Assembly: GCA_963921195.1 (NCBI GenBank)
Contig: OY992540.1
Location: 176,175,896 to 176,239,895, forward strand
Length of the DNA stretch: 64,000 bases
Direction: 5' to 3'
From: Pegoplata infirma
Lineage: Eukaryota; Arthropoda; Insecta; Diptera; Anthomyiidae
Shown in pieces: positions 34,083 to 44,778 of the stretch. The notes beneath the pieces were generated by a model. That model searched no databases, had not been told where the DNA came from, and saw nothing but the letters and a program-made list of their open reading frames with translations. Positions within the stretch are counted from its first letter, which is position 1. Every line of letters starts with the position of its first letter. The translations under genes were made by a program, and so were the position numbers.

Positions 34083-35161
34083 TACCAAAAAATTTTTTTT
34101 ACCAAATTTTTGCTAAAATTATGCTTGTCGATGTTAAAGTAACATAATTCATTTTTTATGTAAAATAACCAAGTAGCTTGCACAATAACGCAAATTACCT
34201 GCACAAAAATTTATCGAAAGAAAACAACAAAAAAAAACAAATACAGACCGCCATTTTCATTTTGTATTTTTGTGTGCGTTGTTCGTTTATTTTTTGTGTT
34301 ATAAAAACGTAAAAAGGAAATTGATAAATAAAATTAAAATAAATTAATAAATAAAAATAAATAATTCGTTTTTAAAAAGATAATTAAATGTAAGATAAAA
34401 GAATGCTAAAGTTAATTTTGCTTTCATCACTTAAAACACCATTCATTAAGAAAAACCAATGGAGTCCCAGACCACAGACTAATACAGACTCGACATAAGT
34501 GACAGGTGTCAAAAAAGTATTCTTTAACCATACACGCAAAAAAAATCTGTGTCGGAGTGAGCAAAAATCTGGCATAATTTTACCAAAAATATGCTAAAAC
34601 TACAACCGACGAAGTAGTTTTCGTATTTTAGCCAAAACGCTTATGTAAAAAATTTTGAAGAAAATGCTAATGCTATTTAAGTAAAAACTTGGTAAAATAT
34701 ACCAAAAGAGATATGGTGAAATATACCAAAATTATTAGAAAAGATGACTAATAATAATGCAAAAAATTACCACATTTATGCTAAAATAAATTTTCAATAA
34801 ATTTTTGTAAAAATTTGTATATTTCTTGAATTTAAAATTTTCACAGAATAAATCCATATTAATATAATAAATGTTGTGTAGGATTTAATTTACCACCGAC
34901 CAACTGACCCTTTTTGTACAATTTTCTCGAGTGACTGCTGCCTACACTTCTTCTTGAAGTAAAGGATCCGCTATAGTTTCACGAATTTATTTAAAAGCAT
35001 CCTGTAAAAATAGAAAATTATTATAAACATAAATTTTTAATTTAAAAAATTGGTAAACCCCATTGGTCTCTTGGTAAGGAGGAACACTTAGATTAGATTA
35101 GATTAGAAAAGGCCCTATGCACTGCGACCAATATGATCTTTTGTGCAGCCTAGCAGTTGCC

Positions 35162-38054
35162 CTATAAGTTAAGGCTTTTGATAAAGCCAAGTATCCTATT
35201 TGGCATGGATTCCCATATGTCACTTGTAGTTAATAAATGTCGCCCTAGATGTCGAATTCGTCTGATGTTGAGTCTTGGGCACTCACAAAGGATGTGTTCC
35301 GCCGTTTCGGCGTCAATTTCACAGAATCTACATATTTCAGTGTCCGATAAATTTTTCTTCCTAAGTTGATAGCGAAGATTACAATGTCCAGTGAGGTAAC
35401 CAGTTAGAATCCTTAGATCCTTTTTGTCGAGATTTAGTAGTCGTTTAGATACCCCAGGGGATGGAGAGATAAATCTTTTTGCCTGACGCTGTCCAGAACA
35501 ATGGTTCCAGTGATTGGCAAATTCAGATTCTCTCCATGATCGTAAACTTTCCCTGATATGCCCAATGGGCAAACCACAGAAGGGTTCCGGACCGATAAAA
35601 GGGCGACTTGCACCACGATTGGCCAAACAGTCTGCCCGTTCGTTGCCCAGGTGCCCCTCATGGCCCGGGACCCAACTGAGAGTAAGTTCATTGTTACGGC
35701 CTAGTTCGTTTAGGGAAAGAATACAATCCATGACAAGTTTCGAAGATACATCGTAGGCTGATAAAGCCTTCAATGCTGCTTGACTGTCAGATAGTATATA
35801 TATGTTTGTCCTTTTTGTGCACCTACGTAAACATTCGGACACACATATATATATGGCATAAAGTTCTGCCTGAAATATCGATGGGGATTTCCCCAAAGGT
35901 AGTGCGCGTTGGAAATTCGGACCGAAAATCCCCGCACCAGTATCCCCATTGGTCTGTTTTGAGCCATCAGTAAACCACACTTGAGATCCTGGTTCTGGAT
36001 TCCAAGAGTTAGTAGACCATATGCTCCTTTCAGGAATATCAATTCTAAAATGTCTTATAAAGACTTGTTTGGGTAGCATTCTGTCAGAGATCTTAGCGTA
36101 TGGGTCCCCTATGAATCGTCCCGCTATCTTCATATGGCCCTGAAGGTCCCCGCCCATTATGTTCCCAAATTCCGGTAGTCTGGTGACACTTCTGCTAGCA
36201 TCCTCCTTTACAGATATATGTAGAGGTGGGATGTTTAGCATAGCCCCCATGGCATAAGTTGGACAGGATTTTCCCGCCCCTGTTATGCCGATGCAGGCCA
36301 GACGATATACCTTGTCCAGTATAGATCTGGCCGTGCTCTGTTCCACTTTCGGCCACCAAACCAGAGCTGCATAGGTGATCATTGGTCTTACGATCGTAAG
36401 AAATGACCAATATATCATGTGAGGCTTAAGCCCCCATGTCCTTCCAAATAGCCTTTGGCAGGCGTAAATTGCCCTGGTAGCTTTTTTGGTTGTCTTGTTC
36501 AGATGAGGAGTCCATGTCAGAGACTTGTCAAGTGTTATCCCTAAATATTTCACTTCATCCGAAAAACCTATCGTGACGCCATCTATTTTAGGCATGGACA
36601 AGTCAACAATCCTTCTTCTAGTAAAGGGTATCAGTGTTGTTTTAGATGGATTAATAGTCAATCCCCTTTCCCGACACCATTTTAAGGTCATGTTGAGTGC
36701 TTGTTGCATCCGATCAGAGATAGTTGGCGTATGCCACCCACTGACCGAAATCACAAGATCATCCGCATAACCGTAGGTTCTAAAACCAGAATTATTAAGC
36801 TCATCGAGTAAATCATCTATGACCAATGTCCACAACAGTGGCGACAAAACACCCCCTTGAGGGCAGCCTCTAGTTGCATTGACCGTCATAGATGTGTTAC
36901 CGAGATTGAGCGTGATGACTCTGGAGATGAGCATCTCCAGGATCCAATTTATGATAAGTAAAGGAACATCCTTTCTTAGCATAGCCCTCTTAATAGCATC
37001 ATAAGATGTATTGTCAAAGGCTCCCTGTATATCAATGAAGGCACAGAGGGCGATTTGTTTCGCATCCAGTGCCTTCTCTATTGATGTGACAACATGATGG
37101 ACCGCAGTTTCAGTAGATTTGCCTTGTTGGTACGCAAACTGATACTTATGTATTGGTTTGCGTATCAAACAGGTTTCCCTGATAAAGTAGTCCAACAGTT
37201 TCTCCATCGTTTTAAGAAAGAATAAGCTAAGGCTAATTGGTCTAAAAGACTTAGCCAGATGTTCAGATTTCTTTCCTATCTTAGGTATAAAAACCACATT
37301 TACCTCCCTCCATGGACGTGGGACATAGCCAAATAGAAGGCTTGATCTAAATAAGCTGATCAGTTGTGGGATAATTAAATTACCCCCTTTCTGAAGCAGA
37401 CATGGATAGATACCGTCCGGTCCAGGTGATTTGAAAGAGGAAAAATTTTCTATCGCCCAATGAACCCGTTCTTTCCTAAAGATGTTGGCCGTTAGACGGA
37501 TGTCTCGGCCTATTAAAGAGGGATTTCTTAAAACAGGCATAGAATCATCTCCGGCCGTGCTCCCAGGAAAGTGTGTTTCCAATAGAAGCTTACAGGTTTC
37601 ATTGGATGATGTAGTGTAGGAACCATCCGGTCTTTTCAGAGTGCAAAGACCATTAGTGTGGTCCTGTGAAAGAGCTTTCTGAAGCCGCACAGCTTCTGGG
37701 AGATCGTCAATTTTCTCACAGAAGTTGTGCCACGTAGCCCTCTTGGACTTACGGATTTCCCTATTGTATTCAGTAAGTGCAGTTTTGTAGGTCACCCAGT
37801 CGCCTGTTTGTTTTGCCCTATTGAATAGTCTCCTAGCTTCCTGTCTGAGTTCCTCAAGACCATCGTTCCACCATGGAACATCTCCCTTCACCTTCCTGGC
37901 CCTTAAAGGACAACTCCTATCGAAAGCAAGTTTAATATTTGACTGTAAATCATATGCCTCCTGATCAATGCTTACCGAGCTTTTTATAAGCTCCCCTGAT
38001 TGATTCGCATTTGCTTCTAAATGCAAACGGAAGTTATCCCAGTGCCCACCGCAC
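35162..38054 (-). CDS. Retrotransposon ORF2, RT-RNase H part
   Basis: It is open for over 954 codons and ends at TAG (35164-35162). No Met start is expected, because it is the frameshifted continuation of the endonuclease frame. Counting from the TTG at 38026: linker to about residue 190, then RT motifs (FKSPGPDGI near 197, FRPISL near 261, AFIDIQGAFDN near 329, RGCPQGGVLSPLLW near 386, catalytic YADD at 420-423). RNase H follows with FTDGS (Asp ~687), QAELYAIY (Glu ~721), SDSQAALKAL (Asp ~747) and WVPGHEGHLGNERAD (785-799). A CxxC...HxxxxC zinc motif lies at 899-916. All catalytic residues are intact and there is no internal stop. Confidence 0.92.
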
Positions 38055-38754
38055 CCACTACGTCAAAAACCAAATGTTGGTGATCGGACATAGAAGGTTC
38101 GTCGGACACATGCCAGTTAGAGATGGCAAACCCCATATTAGAACTAGTGAGAGTGAGATCTAAGACCTCTGATCTAACTACATTTCTAAATGTGGGTTCA
38201 TTTCCCCGATTCGCGATGTTAATATTATGTTTAAATATAAATTCCAAAAGTGACTCACCTCTTTTATTTATATCAGTGCTTCCCCAATTTGTGTGGTGCG
38301 CATTTGCATCACAACAGAGGATCCAGCTCAGATTCCTCCCGCTGCAGTACTCCACGAAGGCCTTGACCTCCGAGGTTGGAGCTGTAGTGAACTCACCTGG
38401 CAGATAGGCAGAAGCAATGACTACCTCGTGATCCCCTGAGAGAGAAGGCACATTTGCCAATATCGCCACCAAGTCCCCAAGAATAAACTCTGAAATTGGA
38501 AGAAATGTTATATTATTCCTAATAAATAAGGCCGCTCTAGGCCTATCATGTTGGGAATTGTAAATAAGTTTACCTTGCTTTGCAGTGAGCCCATTGATGA
38601 CTCTGTTGTTTATCCAAGGCTCCTGGATAAAAAGGACGTCCAGGTCGTCTTTGGTGAACCTTCTGTTGAGCACGTGTGATGCCGCCTTGGCATGGTGAAG
38701 GTTCACCTGAAGGCACTTTAGGTGCCTTGGTGTCTTACCTTTGGAAGGTGACAT
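38017..38754 (-). CDS. Retrotransposon ORF2, endonuclease part
   Basis: The ATG (38754-38752) follows the ORF1 stop by one base (TAA-A-ATG), an arrangement suited to termination-reinitiation. The 245-residue frame is an apurinic-type endonuclease: LQVNLHHAKAA near residue 18, QEPWINNR with the catalytic Glu, AYLPGEF, CCDANAHHTNWGS and the C-terminal SDHQHLVFDV with the Asp-His pair. After that motif the frame runs into TAG, whereas the RT frame continues in another phase, so one frameshift lies at about 38030-38065. It would nick the target DNA for target-primed reverse transcription. Confidence 0.88.
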   Translation of the reverse strand: MSPSKGKTPRHLKCLQVNLHHAKAASHVLNRRFTKDDLDVLFIQEPWINNRVINGLTAKQGKLIYNSQHDRPRAALFIRNNITFLPISEFILGDLVAILANVPSLSGDHEVVIASAYLPGEFTTAPTSEVKAFVEYCSGRNLSWILCCDANAHHTNWGSTDINKRGESLLEFIFKHNINIANRGNEPTFRNVVRSEVLDLTLTSSNMGFAISNWHVSDEPSMSDHQHLVFDVVGAVGTGITSVCI

Positions 38755-38755
38755 T

Positions 38756-40106
38756 TTAGCGCTTAGGTTTCGAGGCGCGCTTCGCCATTTTCCTGCCTCT
38801 GTTGGAGTTCAGGAGCGCTACTTCCTCAGCCGAGCCTCTTTCCCACTTGCGAGGTCTTGATGTATTCGACTCGCGGTGTCCCTGATTTCCGGTCTTTTTG
38901 CTGACCGAGGGCCTGGAAGAACTTGGCTTGGCAATGTTCTTCGAACAACATGGTTCTTCTGACAGAGCGGAGTTCTGGTTTACTCCTTTGTCAGATTTCC
39001 CCGATGCTGACGAAGTAGTTGCTTTCGCCGTACTGGGTATGCCGTGCGCGACCTCATGTTGTGGACGAGTGGGTCTGACAAGCACTGATCCATACCCATA
39101 GTTCACCTTGTTACCTTTCTGCTGTAGTACCTGCGCTGATATTGGGTCGATAGATAAGGTGAGTTCTATGATCCCACCTTTAATCACCCTTTTTAGCACC
39201 TTCCAATACTCAACAGAAAGGTCACAGTTCTGACCCTCGAGCAGTCCAAGGATTAGATCATTGGACTTATCAGCCTTCTCAGGGAAATACCCTATAAAGA
39301 CCTGGGCCTTTGGCACGTCGTCTTCCGCTACAACTTTCAATACGGCCTCGCTCCATGGCTGTAGAGTAGGGACATGATCCCTTAACCACTGCACCGTATC
39401 GTTGTCGCGACAGGCGAATGCAAGCCAACCAGGCTTAAAGGTGCAGCTAGAGAAGCTAGGTTTCACAGTACCTTTTCTCAGCTCCACAATCTTGCCCAAT
39501 ACAGCTTCCTGAATGGCCTCAAGTTGACTGTTCGACCATCTTGTTTTAGGGAAATCAGGCGGAATTACGCCAATCTTCGTACTAGTGACGACTTCCTTGA
39601 AGGAGGGTACCGCTGCTTTTTTCTGTTGTTGAGGAGGTTCCTTTTGTGCGGTCGGCAACGCTGGTTTAACTGCAGCTTTGCGGGGAGTACCATCAACATC
39701 AATTTCAGCGGCCCGTTTTGGGGGGTGTTTTTCCTCTGTTGGCGTGGAACCATTCGATCTTACCCGTTTTCTACTCGATGTAAGCTCCTGCACCTCTTTC
39801 CGAGCTTCACGCATTGGCTTTTTTTTTTTTTTTTAGTTTGATCTTGTCAGACATTGGGTTTGTCTTTACGCCTTCTACTTCATCACCGGCTGGTTTAGGT
39901 TGAGAATTTAGAAGTTCATCCTCATCATCCGTTGGGATATTAGTTTCAACATCATTGAGACCTAAGTCCACTATATGTTCAACTACATCCATTTGTTCGA
40001 CTGGATTATTGAGACCTTGAATCTCTTTATCCCCAGTTGATAGGTTTACTTCAACCTGACTTTGTATTAAAGTTTTCTCATTTAAACTTTGGTTAGTTGA
40101 ATCCAT
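38756..40106 (-). pseudogene. Retrotransposon ORF1, split at an A16 run
   Basis: ORF1 starts ATG 40106 (MDSTNQSLNE) and reads about 93 residues, with an acidic linker, to a lysine run KLKKKKK encoded by 16 A's (T16 at 39819-39834). It then meets a stop (TGA). The frame continuing as MREARKEVQELTSS for 352 residues is one base away. The second part has a basic, proline-rich start, a central folded stretch (about residues 130-245, with FIGYFPEKA and GGIIELTLSIDP, resembling the domain found in other insect non-LTR ORF1 proteins) and a basic C-terminus. No CCHC knuckle was seen. It likely acts as RNA chaperone/RNP protein. The run could be a real mutation, a sequencing slip or a slippage site. 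Confidence 0.8.
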
Positions 40107-40861
40107 CTGTATAAAGAAAAGAAAATAATAAGGAGGAACACTTACTTTGTCATTCCATTTGTAACTCATCAAAACAGGTCTGGACTCCCTTGGCTTTGCG
40201 TTTTTAGGTTTTAATTTTATAACTAAAGGCAGGACTGGTGTCCACGCTCTTTATTGTAGTGAAGGATTCGCCATAGCTTCAAAAATGTATTTAGCAGTAC
40301 CCTGTAAAAATAGAAAATTATTACCAAACACTAATTTTTAACTAAAAATCTATTAAACCTTATTAGTGTCTTCGGAATTCGGGTATACTCACTTTATCAT
40401 TCCATTTGTTATTCATCGAAACATACGTCTGGGACTCCATTGGTTTTTCTTAATGAATGGTGTTTTAAGTGATGAAAACAAAATAAACGAACAACGCACA
40501 CAAAAATACAAAATGAAAATGGCGGTCTGTATTTGTTTTTTTGTTGTTTTCTTTCGATAAATTTTTGTGCAAGTAATTTGCGTTATTGTGCAAGCTACTT
40601 GGTTATTTTGCATAAAAAATGAATTATGTTACTTTAACATCGACAAGCATAATTTTAGCAAAAAATTGGTAAAAATTTTTTTTGGTATGAAAAAAGTTTT
40701 ACCAAGTAGGATTGCTCAATCTTACACAGATTTTTTTTTTTGCGTGTATGGTTAATATTTTCAAATTATTCTACGAATTAGGTTAGAAAGAAAAAACTGA
40801 TATAACGCGCCATAAGAAAAATGGATGTCAGATCGGTTTTTGTTGTTTCACTCACTCCTAA

Positions 40862-41013
40862 AGGTACCTATAGACGACGCAATATTATGTACAATATTCA
40901 ATTATATTGATGGTGTGTGGGTAATATTGACGATTGTACAATGGTCAATCTTACCCACGCACCATCAATATAATTGAATATTGTACATAATATTGCGTCG
41001 TTTGTAGGTACCT
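40862..41013. mobile_element. 152-bp palindromic MITE, Harbinger-like
   Basis: It is a near-perfect palindrome from AGGTACCTATAGACGACGC to GCGTCGTTTGTAGGTACCT with about 70-bp arms. The family A host reads CTCCTAAGTCG when empty; here TAA is duplicated on both sides (40859-40861, 41014-41016). A 3-bp T-A-rich duplication is the PIF/Harbinger (Tourist) pattern. Relatives are at 4641-4766 and 20694-20755. Confidence 0.8.
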
Positions 41014-41118
41014 TAAGTCGTAGAAAGTGTTGCCATGTTAGCGTAAAACGGACTAAAAACCGCTGTGTTTTCTCCTAAAATCGCTTAGTTTTTCCCCATT
41101 TTTTCTTATAAAACTCTA

Positions 41119-42427
41119 CACGCAAAAAAAAATCTGTGTCGGAGTGAGCAAAAATCTGGCATAATTTTACCAAGAATATGCTAAAACTACAACCGACGAA
41201 GTAGTTTTCGTAATTTAGCCAAAACACTTATGTAAAAAATTTTGAAGAAAATGCTAATGTTATTTAAGCAAAAACTTGGTAAAATATACCAAAAGAAATA
41301 TGGTGAAATATACCAAAATTATTAGAAAAGGTGACTAAAAACAATGCTAAAAATTTCCACATTTATGCTAAAATAAATTTTCTATAAAATTTTTTTAAAA
41401 ATTTGTATATTTGTTGAATTTAAAATTTTCACAGAATAAATCCATATTAATATAATAAATGTTGTGTAGGATTTTATTTACCACCGACCAACTGACCCTT
41501 TATGTACAATTTTCTCCAGTGACTGCTGCCTACGCTTTTTCTTGAAGTGAAGGATCCGCTATAGCTTCACGAATTTATTTAGAAGCATCCTATAAAAATA
41601 GAAAATTATTACAAAACATAAATTTTTAATTTAAAAAACTAGTAAACCCCATTGGTATTTTGGTTACGAGGAACACTTACTTTGTGATTCCATTTGTAAC
41701 TCATCAAAACAGGTCTGGACTCCATTGGCTTTGCTATATAAATGACTTTTTAGGTTTTAATTTTATAACTAAAGGGAGGACTGGTGCCCACGCTCTTTAT
41801 TGTAGTGAAGGATTCGCCATAGCTCCAAAAATTTATTTAGCAGTACCCTGTAAAAATAGAAAAATATTACCAAACACTAATTTTTAACTAAAAATCTATT
41901 AAACCTTATTGGTGTCTTCGGAATAGGGGTATACTCACTTCATCATTCCATTTGTAATTCATTGAAACAAACGTCTGGGACTCCATTGGTTTTGCTAAAT
42001 GAATTGTGTTTTAAGTTATGACAGCAAAATTAACTTTAGCATTTTTTTATCTTACATTTATTTATCTTTTAAAAAACTAATTATTTAGTTTTATTTATTA
42101 ATTTATTTTAATTTTATTTATCAATTTCCTTTTTACGTTTTTATAACACAAAAAATAAACGAAGCACGCACACAAAAATACAAAATGAATATGGCGTTCT
42201 GTGTTTGTTTTTTTTTTTTTTTTGTTGTTTTCTTTCGATAAATTTTTGTGCAAGTAATTTGCGTTATTGTGCAAGCTACTTGGTTATTTTACATAAAAAA
42301 CTAATTATGTTACTTTAACATCGACAAGCATAATTTTAGCAAAAATTTGGTAAAAAAATTTTTTTGGTATGAAAAAAGTTTTACCAAGTAGGATTGCTCA
42401 ATCTGACACAGATTTTTTTTTTGCGTG
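41119..42427 (+). mobile_element. Family B TA element, clean copy
   Basis: It is 1,309 bp with CACGCAAAAAAAAA ends. TA at 41117-41118 and 42428-42429. The right-hand TA is also the left-hand TA of the next copy, so the two are joined head to head with a single shared TA, inside the family A site CTCTACTG. It contains the two intron-like modules in antisense orientation. Confidence 0.85.
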
Positions 42428-42429
42428 TA

Positions 42430-43728
42430 CACGCAAAAAAAAAATCTGTGTAAGATTGAGCAATCCTACTTGGTAAAACTTTTTTCATACCAAAAAAAAT
42501 TTTTTACCAAATTTTTGCTAATATTATGCTTGTCGATGTTAAAGTAACATAATTCATTTTTTATGTAAAATAACCAAGTAGCTTGCTCAATAACGCAAAT
42601 TACCTGCACAAAAATTTATCGAAAGAAAACAACAAAAAAACAAAACAAATACAGACCGCCATTTTCATTTTGCATTTTTGTGTGCGTGCGTTGTTCGTTT
42701 ATTTTTTGTGTTATAAAAACGTAAAAAGGAAATTGATATATAAAATAAAAATAAATTAATACATAAATAAAAATAAATAATTAGTTTTCTAAAAGATAAA
42801 TAAATGTAAGATAAAATAATGTTAAAGTTAACTTTGCTTTCATCACTTAAAACACCATTCAATAAGAAAAACCAATGGAGTCCCAGACGTGTTTCGATGA
42901 ATAACAAATGGAATGATAAAGTGAGTATACCCGCATTCCGAAGACACCTATAAGGTTTAATAGATTTTTAGTTAAAAATTAGTGTTTGGTAATAATTTTA
43001 TATTTTTACAGGGTACTGCTTAATAAATTTTTGAAGCTATGGAGAATCCTTCACTACAATAAAGAGCGTGGACACCAATCCTGCCTTTAGTTATAACATT
43101 AAAACCTAAAAACCCAAAGCCAAGGGAGTCCATACCTGTTTTGATGAGTTACAAATGGAATGACAAAGTAAGTGTTCCTCCTTACCAAGAGACCAATGGG
43201 GTTAACCAATTTTTTAAATTAAAAATTTATGTTTTGTAATAATTTTCTATTTTTACAGGATGCTTTTAAATAAATTCGTGAAGCTATAGCGGATCCTTTA
43301 CTTCAAGAAGAAGCGTAGGCAGCAGTCACTCGAGAAAATTGTACAAAAAGGGTCAGTTGGTCGGTGGTAAATTAAATCCTACACAACATTTATTATATTA
43401 ATATGGATTTATTCTGTGAAAATTTTAAATTCAACAAATATACAAATTTTTACAAAAATTTATTGAAAATTTATTTTAGCATAAATGTGGTAATTTTTAG
43501 CATTATTTTTAGTCAGCTTTTCAAATAATTTTGGTATATTTCACCATATTTCTTTTGGTATATTTTACCAAGTTTTTGCTTAAATAGCGTTAGCATTTTC
43601 TTCAAAATTTTTTACATAAGTGTTTTGGCTAAATTACGAAAACTACTTCGTCGGTTGTAGTTTTAGCATATTTTTGGTAAAATTATGCCAGATTTTTGCT
43701 CACTCCGACACAAGTTTTTTTTTGCGTG
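42430..43728 (-). mobile_element. Family B TA element with two intron-bearing modules
   Basis: It is 1,299 bp, TA-flanked (42428-42429, 43729-43730). On the plus strand it carries two related modules. Module 1: ATG at 42897, AATGGAATGATAAA then intron 42921-43011 (GTGAGT...TTTTACAG), then an exon-like stretch to about 43130. Module 2: ATG at 43144, AATGGAATGACAAA then intron 43168-43258 (GTAAGT...TTTTACAG), then an exon-like stretch to about 43330. Both introns are 91 bp. The conceptual peptides begin M-(N/S)-(N/Y)-KWNDK and continue with EA(I/M)-(A/E)-(D/N)P-LQ-like words, but stops interrupt them. The origin, captured host exons or an ancestral transposase, is unknown. Confidence 0.8.
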
Positions 43729-43994
43729 TACTGTCGAGTCTGTATTTAGTCTGTGCCCAGACGTTTGTTTCGATGAATAACAAATGGAATGATAAAGTGA
43801 GTATACCCAAATTCCGAAGACACCAATAAGTTTTAATAGATTTTTAGTTAAAAATTAGTGTTTGGTAATAATTTTCTATTTTTACAGGAAAATGGAGAAA
43901 AACTTAAGCGATTTTAGGAGAAAACACAGCGGTTTTTAGTCCGTTTTACGCTAACATGGCAACACTTTCTACGACTTAGGCACAGACTATAAAC

Positions 43995-44170
43995 CATAGA
44001 AAAGATTAGAAGGTACGCATTGATAGTTTAAAACCTTTTGTTTTTTCTTTTGTTGTTTTTCTCCTTTATGTTGCATTGTTTTTATTAAACGTCAAAAGTT
44101 ACATAATGTGCTGTCACTAATACTTATTCAAGCGAAATACGATTCTGTTACACTTCTATTTTTTTCTATG
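43995..44170. mobile_element. 176-bp hAT-like MITE with 8-bp TSD
   Basis: The ends CATAGAAAAGA and TTTTTTCTATG are flanked by CTATAAAC (43987-43994 and 44171-44178). It splits the terminal repeat of a family A copy. The interior has no coding content. Confidence 0.75.
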
Positions 44171-44296
44171 CTATAAACAGACTCGACAGTAGAGTTTTAT
44201 GAGAAAAAATGGGGAAAAACTAAGCGATTTTAGGAGAAAACAGAGCGGTTTTTAGTCCGTTCTACGCTGACATGGCAACACTTTCTACGACTTAGG

Positions 44297-44596
44297 CACA
44301 GACTAAATACAGACTCGACAGTAGAGTTTTATAAGAAAAAATGGGGGGAAACTAAGCGATTTTAGGATAAAACACAGCGGTTTTTAGTCCGTTTTACGCT
44401 AACATGGCAACACTTTCTACGACTTAGGAGTGAGTGAAACAACAAAAAATTATCTGGCATCCATTTTTCTTATGGCGCGTTATATCAGTTTTCTCTTTCT
44501 AACCTAATTCGTAGAATAATTTGAAAAAATTAACCATATGGTTCAAGAATACTTTTTTGACACCTGTCACTTATGTCGAGTCTGTATTAGTCTGTG
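44297..44596 (+). mobile_element. Family A MITE, clean 300-bp copy within family A
   Basis: It runs CACAGACTAAATACAG to TATTAGTCTGTG with ACTTAGG duplications at 44290-44296 and 44597-44603. Length equals the clean copies at 60185 and 60756. Confidence 0.88.
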
Positions 44597-44778
44597 ACTT
44601 AGGAGTGAGTCAAACAACAAAAATCGATCTGGCATCTATTTTTCTTATGGCGCGTTATATTAGTTTTCTCTTTCTAACCTAATTCGTAGAATAATTTGAA
44701 AATATTAACCATATGGTTCAGAATTACTTTTTTGACACCTGTCACTTATGTCGAGTCTGTATTAGTCTGTGACTTAGG

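Larger units (their letters stand above)
35091..40128 (-). mobile_element. LOA/I-type non-LTR retrotransposon, near full length
   Basis: A 5,038-bp insert sits between 16-bp duplications TAAGGAGGAACACTTA (35075-35090 and 40129-40144). On the minus strand it has ORF1, ORF2 (endonuclease, reverse transcriptase, RNase H, CCHC zinc motif), a ~70-bp 3' UTR and a tail of (CTAAT)n. The leader before the ORF1 ATG (40106) is only 22 bp, so a few 5' bases may be missing. Presence of RNase H excludes Jockey and favours LOA or I groups; the endonuclease start (LQVNLHHAKAA) is R1/LOA-like. Base composition is far less AT-rich than the host sequence, a sign of recent arrival. Two frameshifts suggest this copy is not active. 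Confidence 0.9.
34533..40746 (+). mobile_element. Family B TA element carrying the retrotransposon
   Basis: The CACGCAAAAAAAA ends are flanked by TA (34531-34532, 40747-40748), splitting the family A palindrome AACCATATGGTT exactly at TA. Net length without the retrotransposon and its duplication is about 1.16 kb, versus 1.3 kb for clean copies. Both intron-like modules described for 42430-43728 are present in reverse, the first cut by the retrotransposon. Confidence 0.85.
34473..43755 (-). mobile_element. 300-bp MITE (family A) expanded by later insertions
   Basis: The ends CACAGACTAATACAGACTC and GAGTCTGTATTTAGTCTGTG lie between 7-bp duplications CCCAGAC (34466-34472 and 43756-43762). Its own sequence is about 300 bp; the rest is a family B copy with the retrotransposon (34533-40746), the 152-bp MITE (40862-41013) and two abutting family B copies (41119-43728). 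Each insertion site is checked against uninterrupted family A copies. Confidence 0.85.
32236..43887 (-). mobile_element. Outer TA-flanked element of the nest (family B, truncated)
   Basis: It begins TA|CACGCAAAAAAAAA (TA at 32234) inside a broken TAATCACAATTGG element, is interrupted at 32295 and again at 34473, and resumes at 43756 through the first intron-like block, ending at the TTTTTACAG acceptor (43887), where a family A fragment takes over. It is therefore older than everything it contains. Confidence 0.7.
43981..44771 (+). mobile_element. Family A MITE at ACTTAGG, with two inserts
   Basis: It is flanked by ACTTAGG (43974-43980, 44772-44778). It is interrupted by a small hAT-like MITE (43995-44170) and, at its own ACTTAGG, by another family A copy (44297-44596). 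Confidence 0.8.

Noticed and set aside
34081..34472. Independent short element between 34081 and 34472
   Set aside because: The sequence is simply the continuation of the outer family B copy after the family E insertion.
35157..36770. Plus-strand frames of 60-90 codons over the retrotransposon
   Set aside because: They are antisense shadows of the 954-codon RT-RNase H frame.
35091..40128. Jockey-group assignment for the retrotransposon
   Set aside because: A complete RNase H domain with D, E, D and D residues follows the RT, which Jockey elements lack; LOA or I groups fit better.
39807..40172. Separate 121-codon gene beginning MMSYKWNDK
   Set aside because: The first part reads out of the flanking element across the target duplication; the real ORF1 start is the ATG at 40106 inside the retrotransposon.
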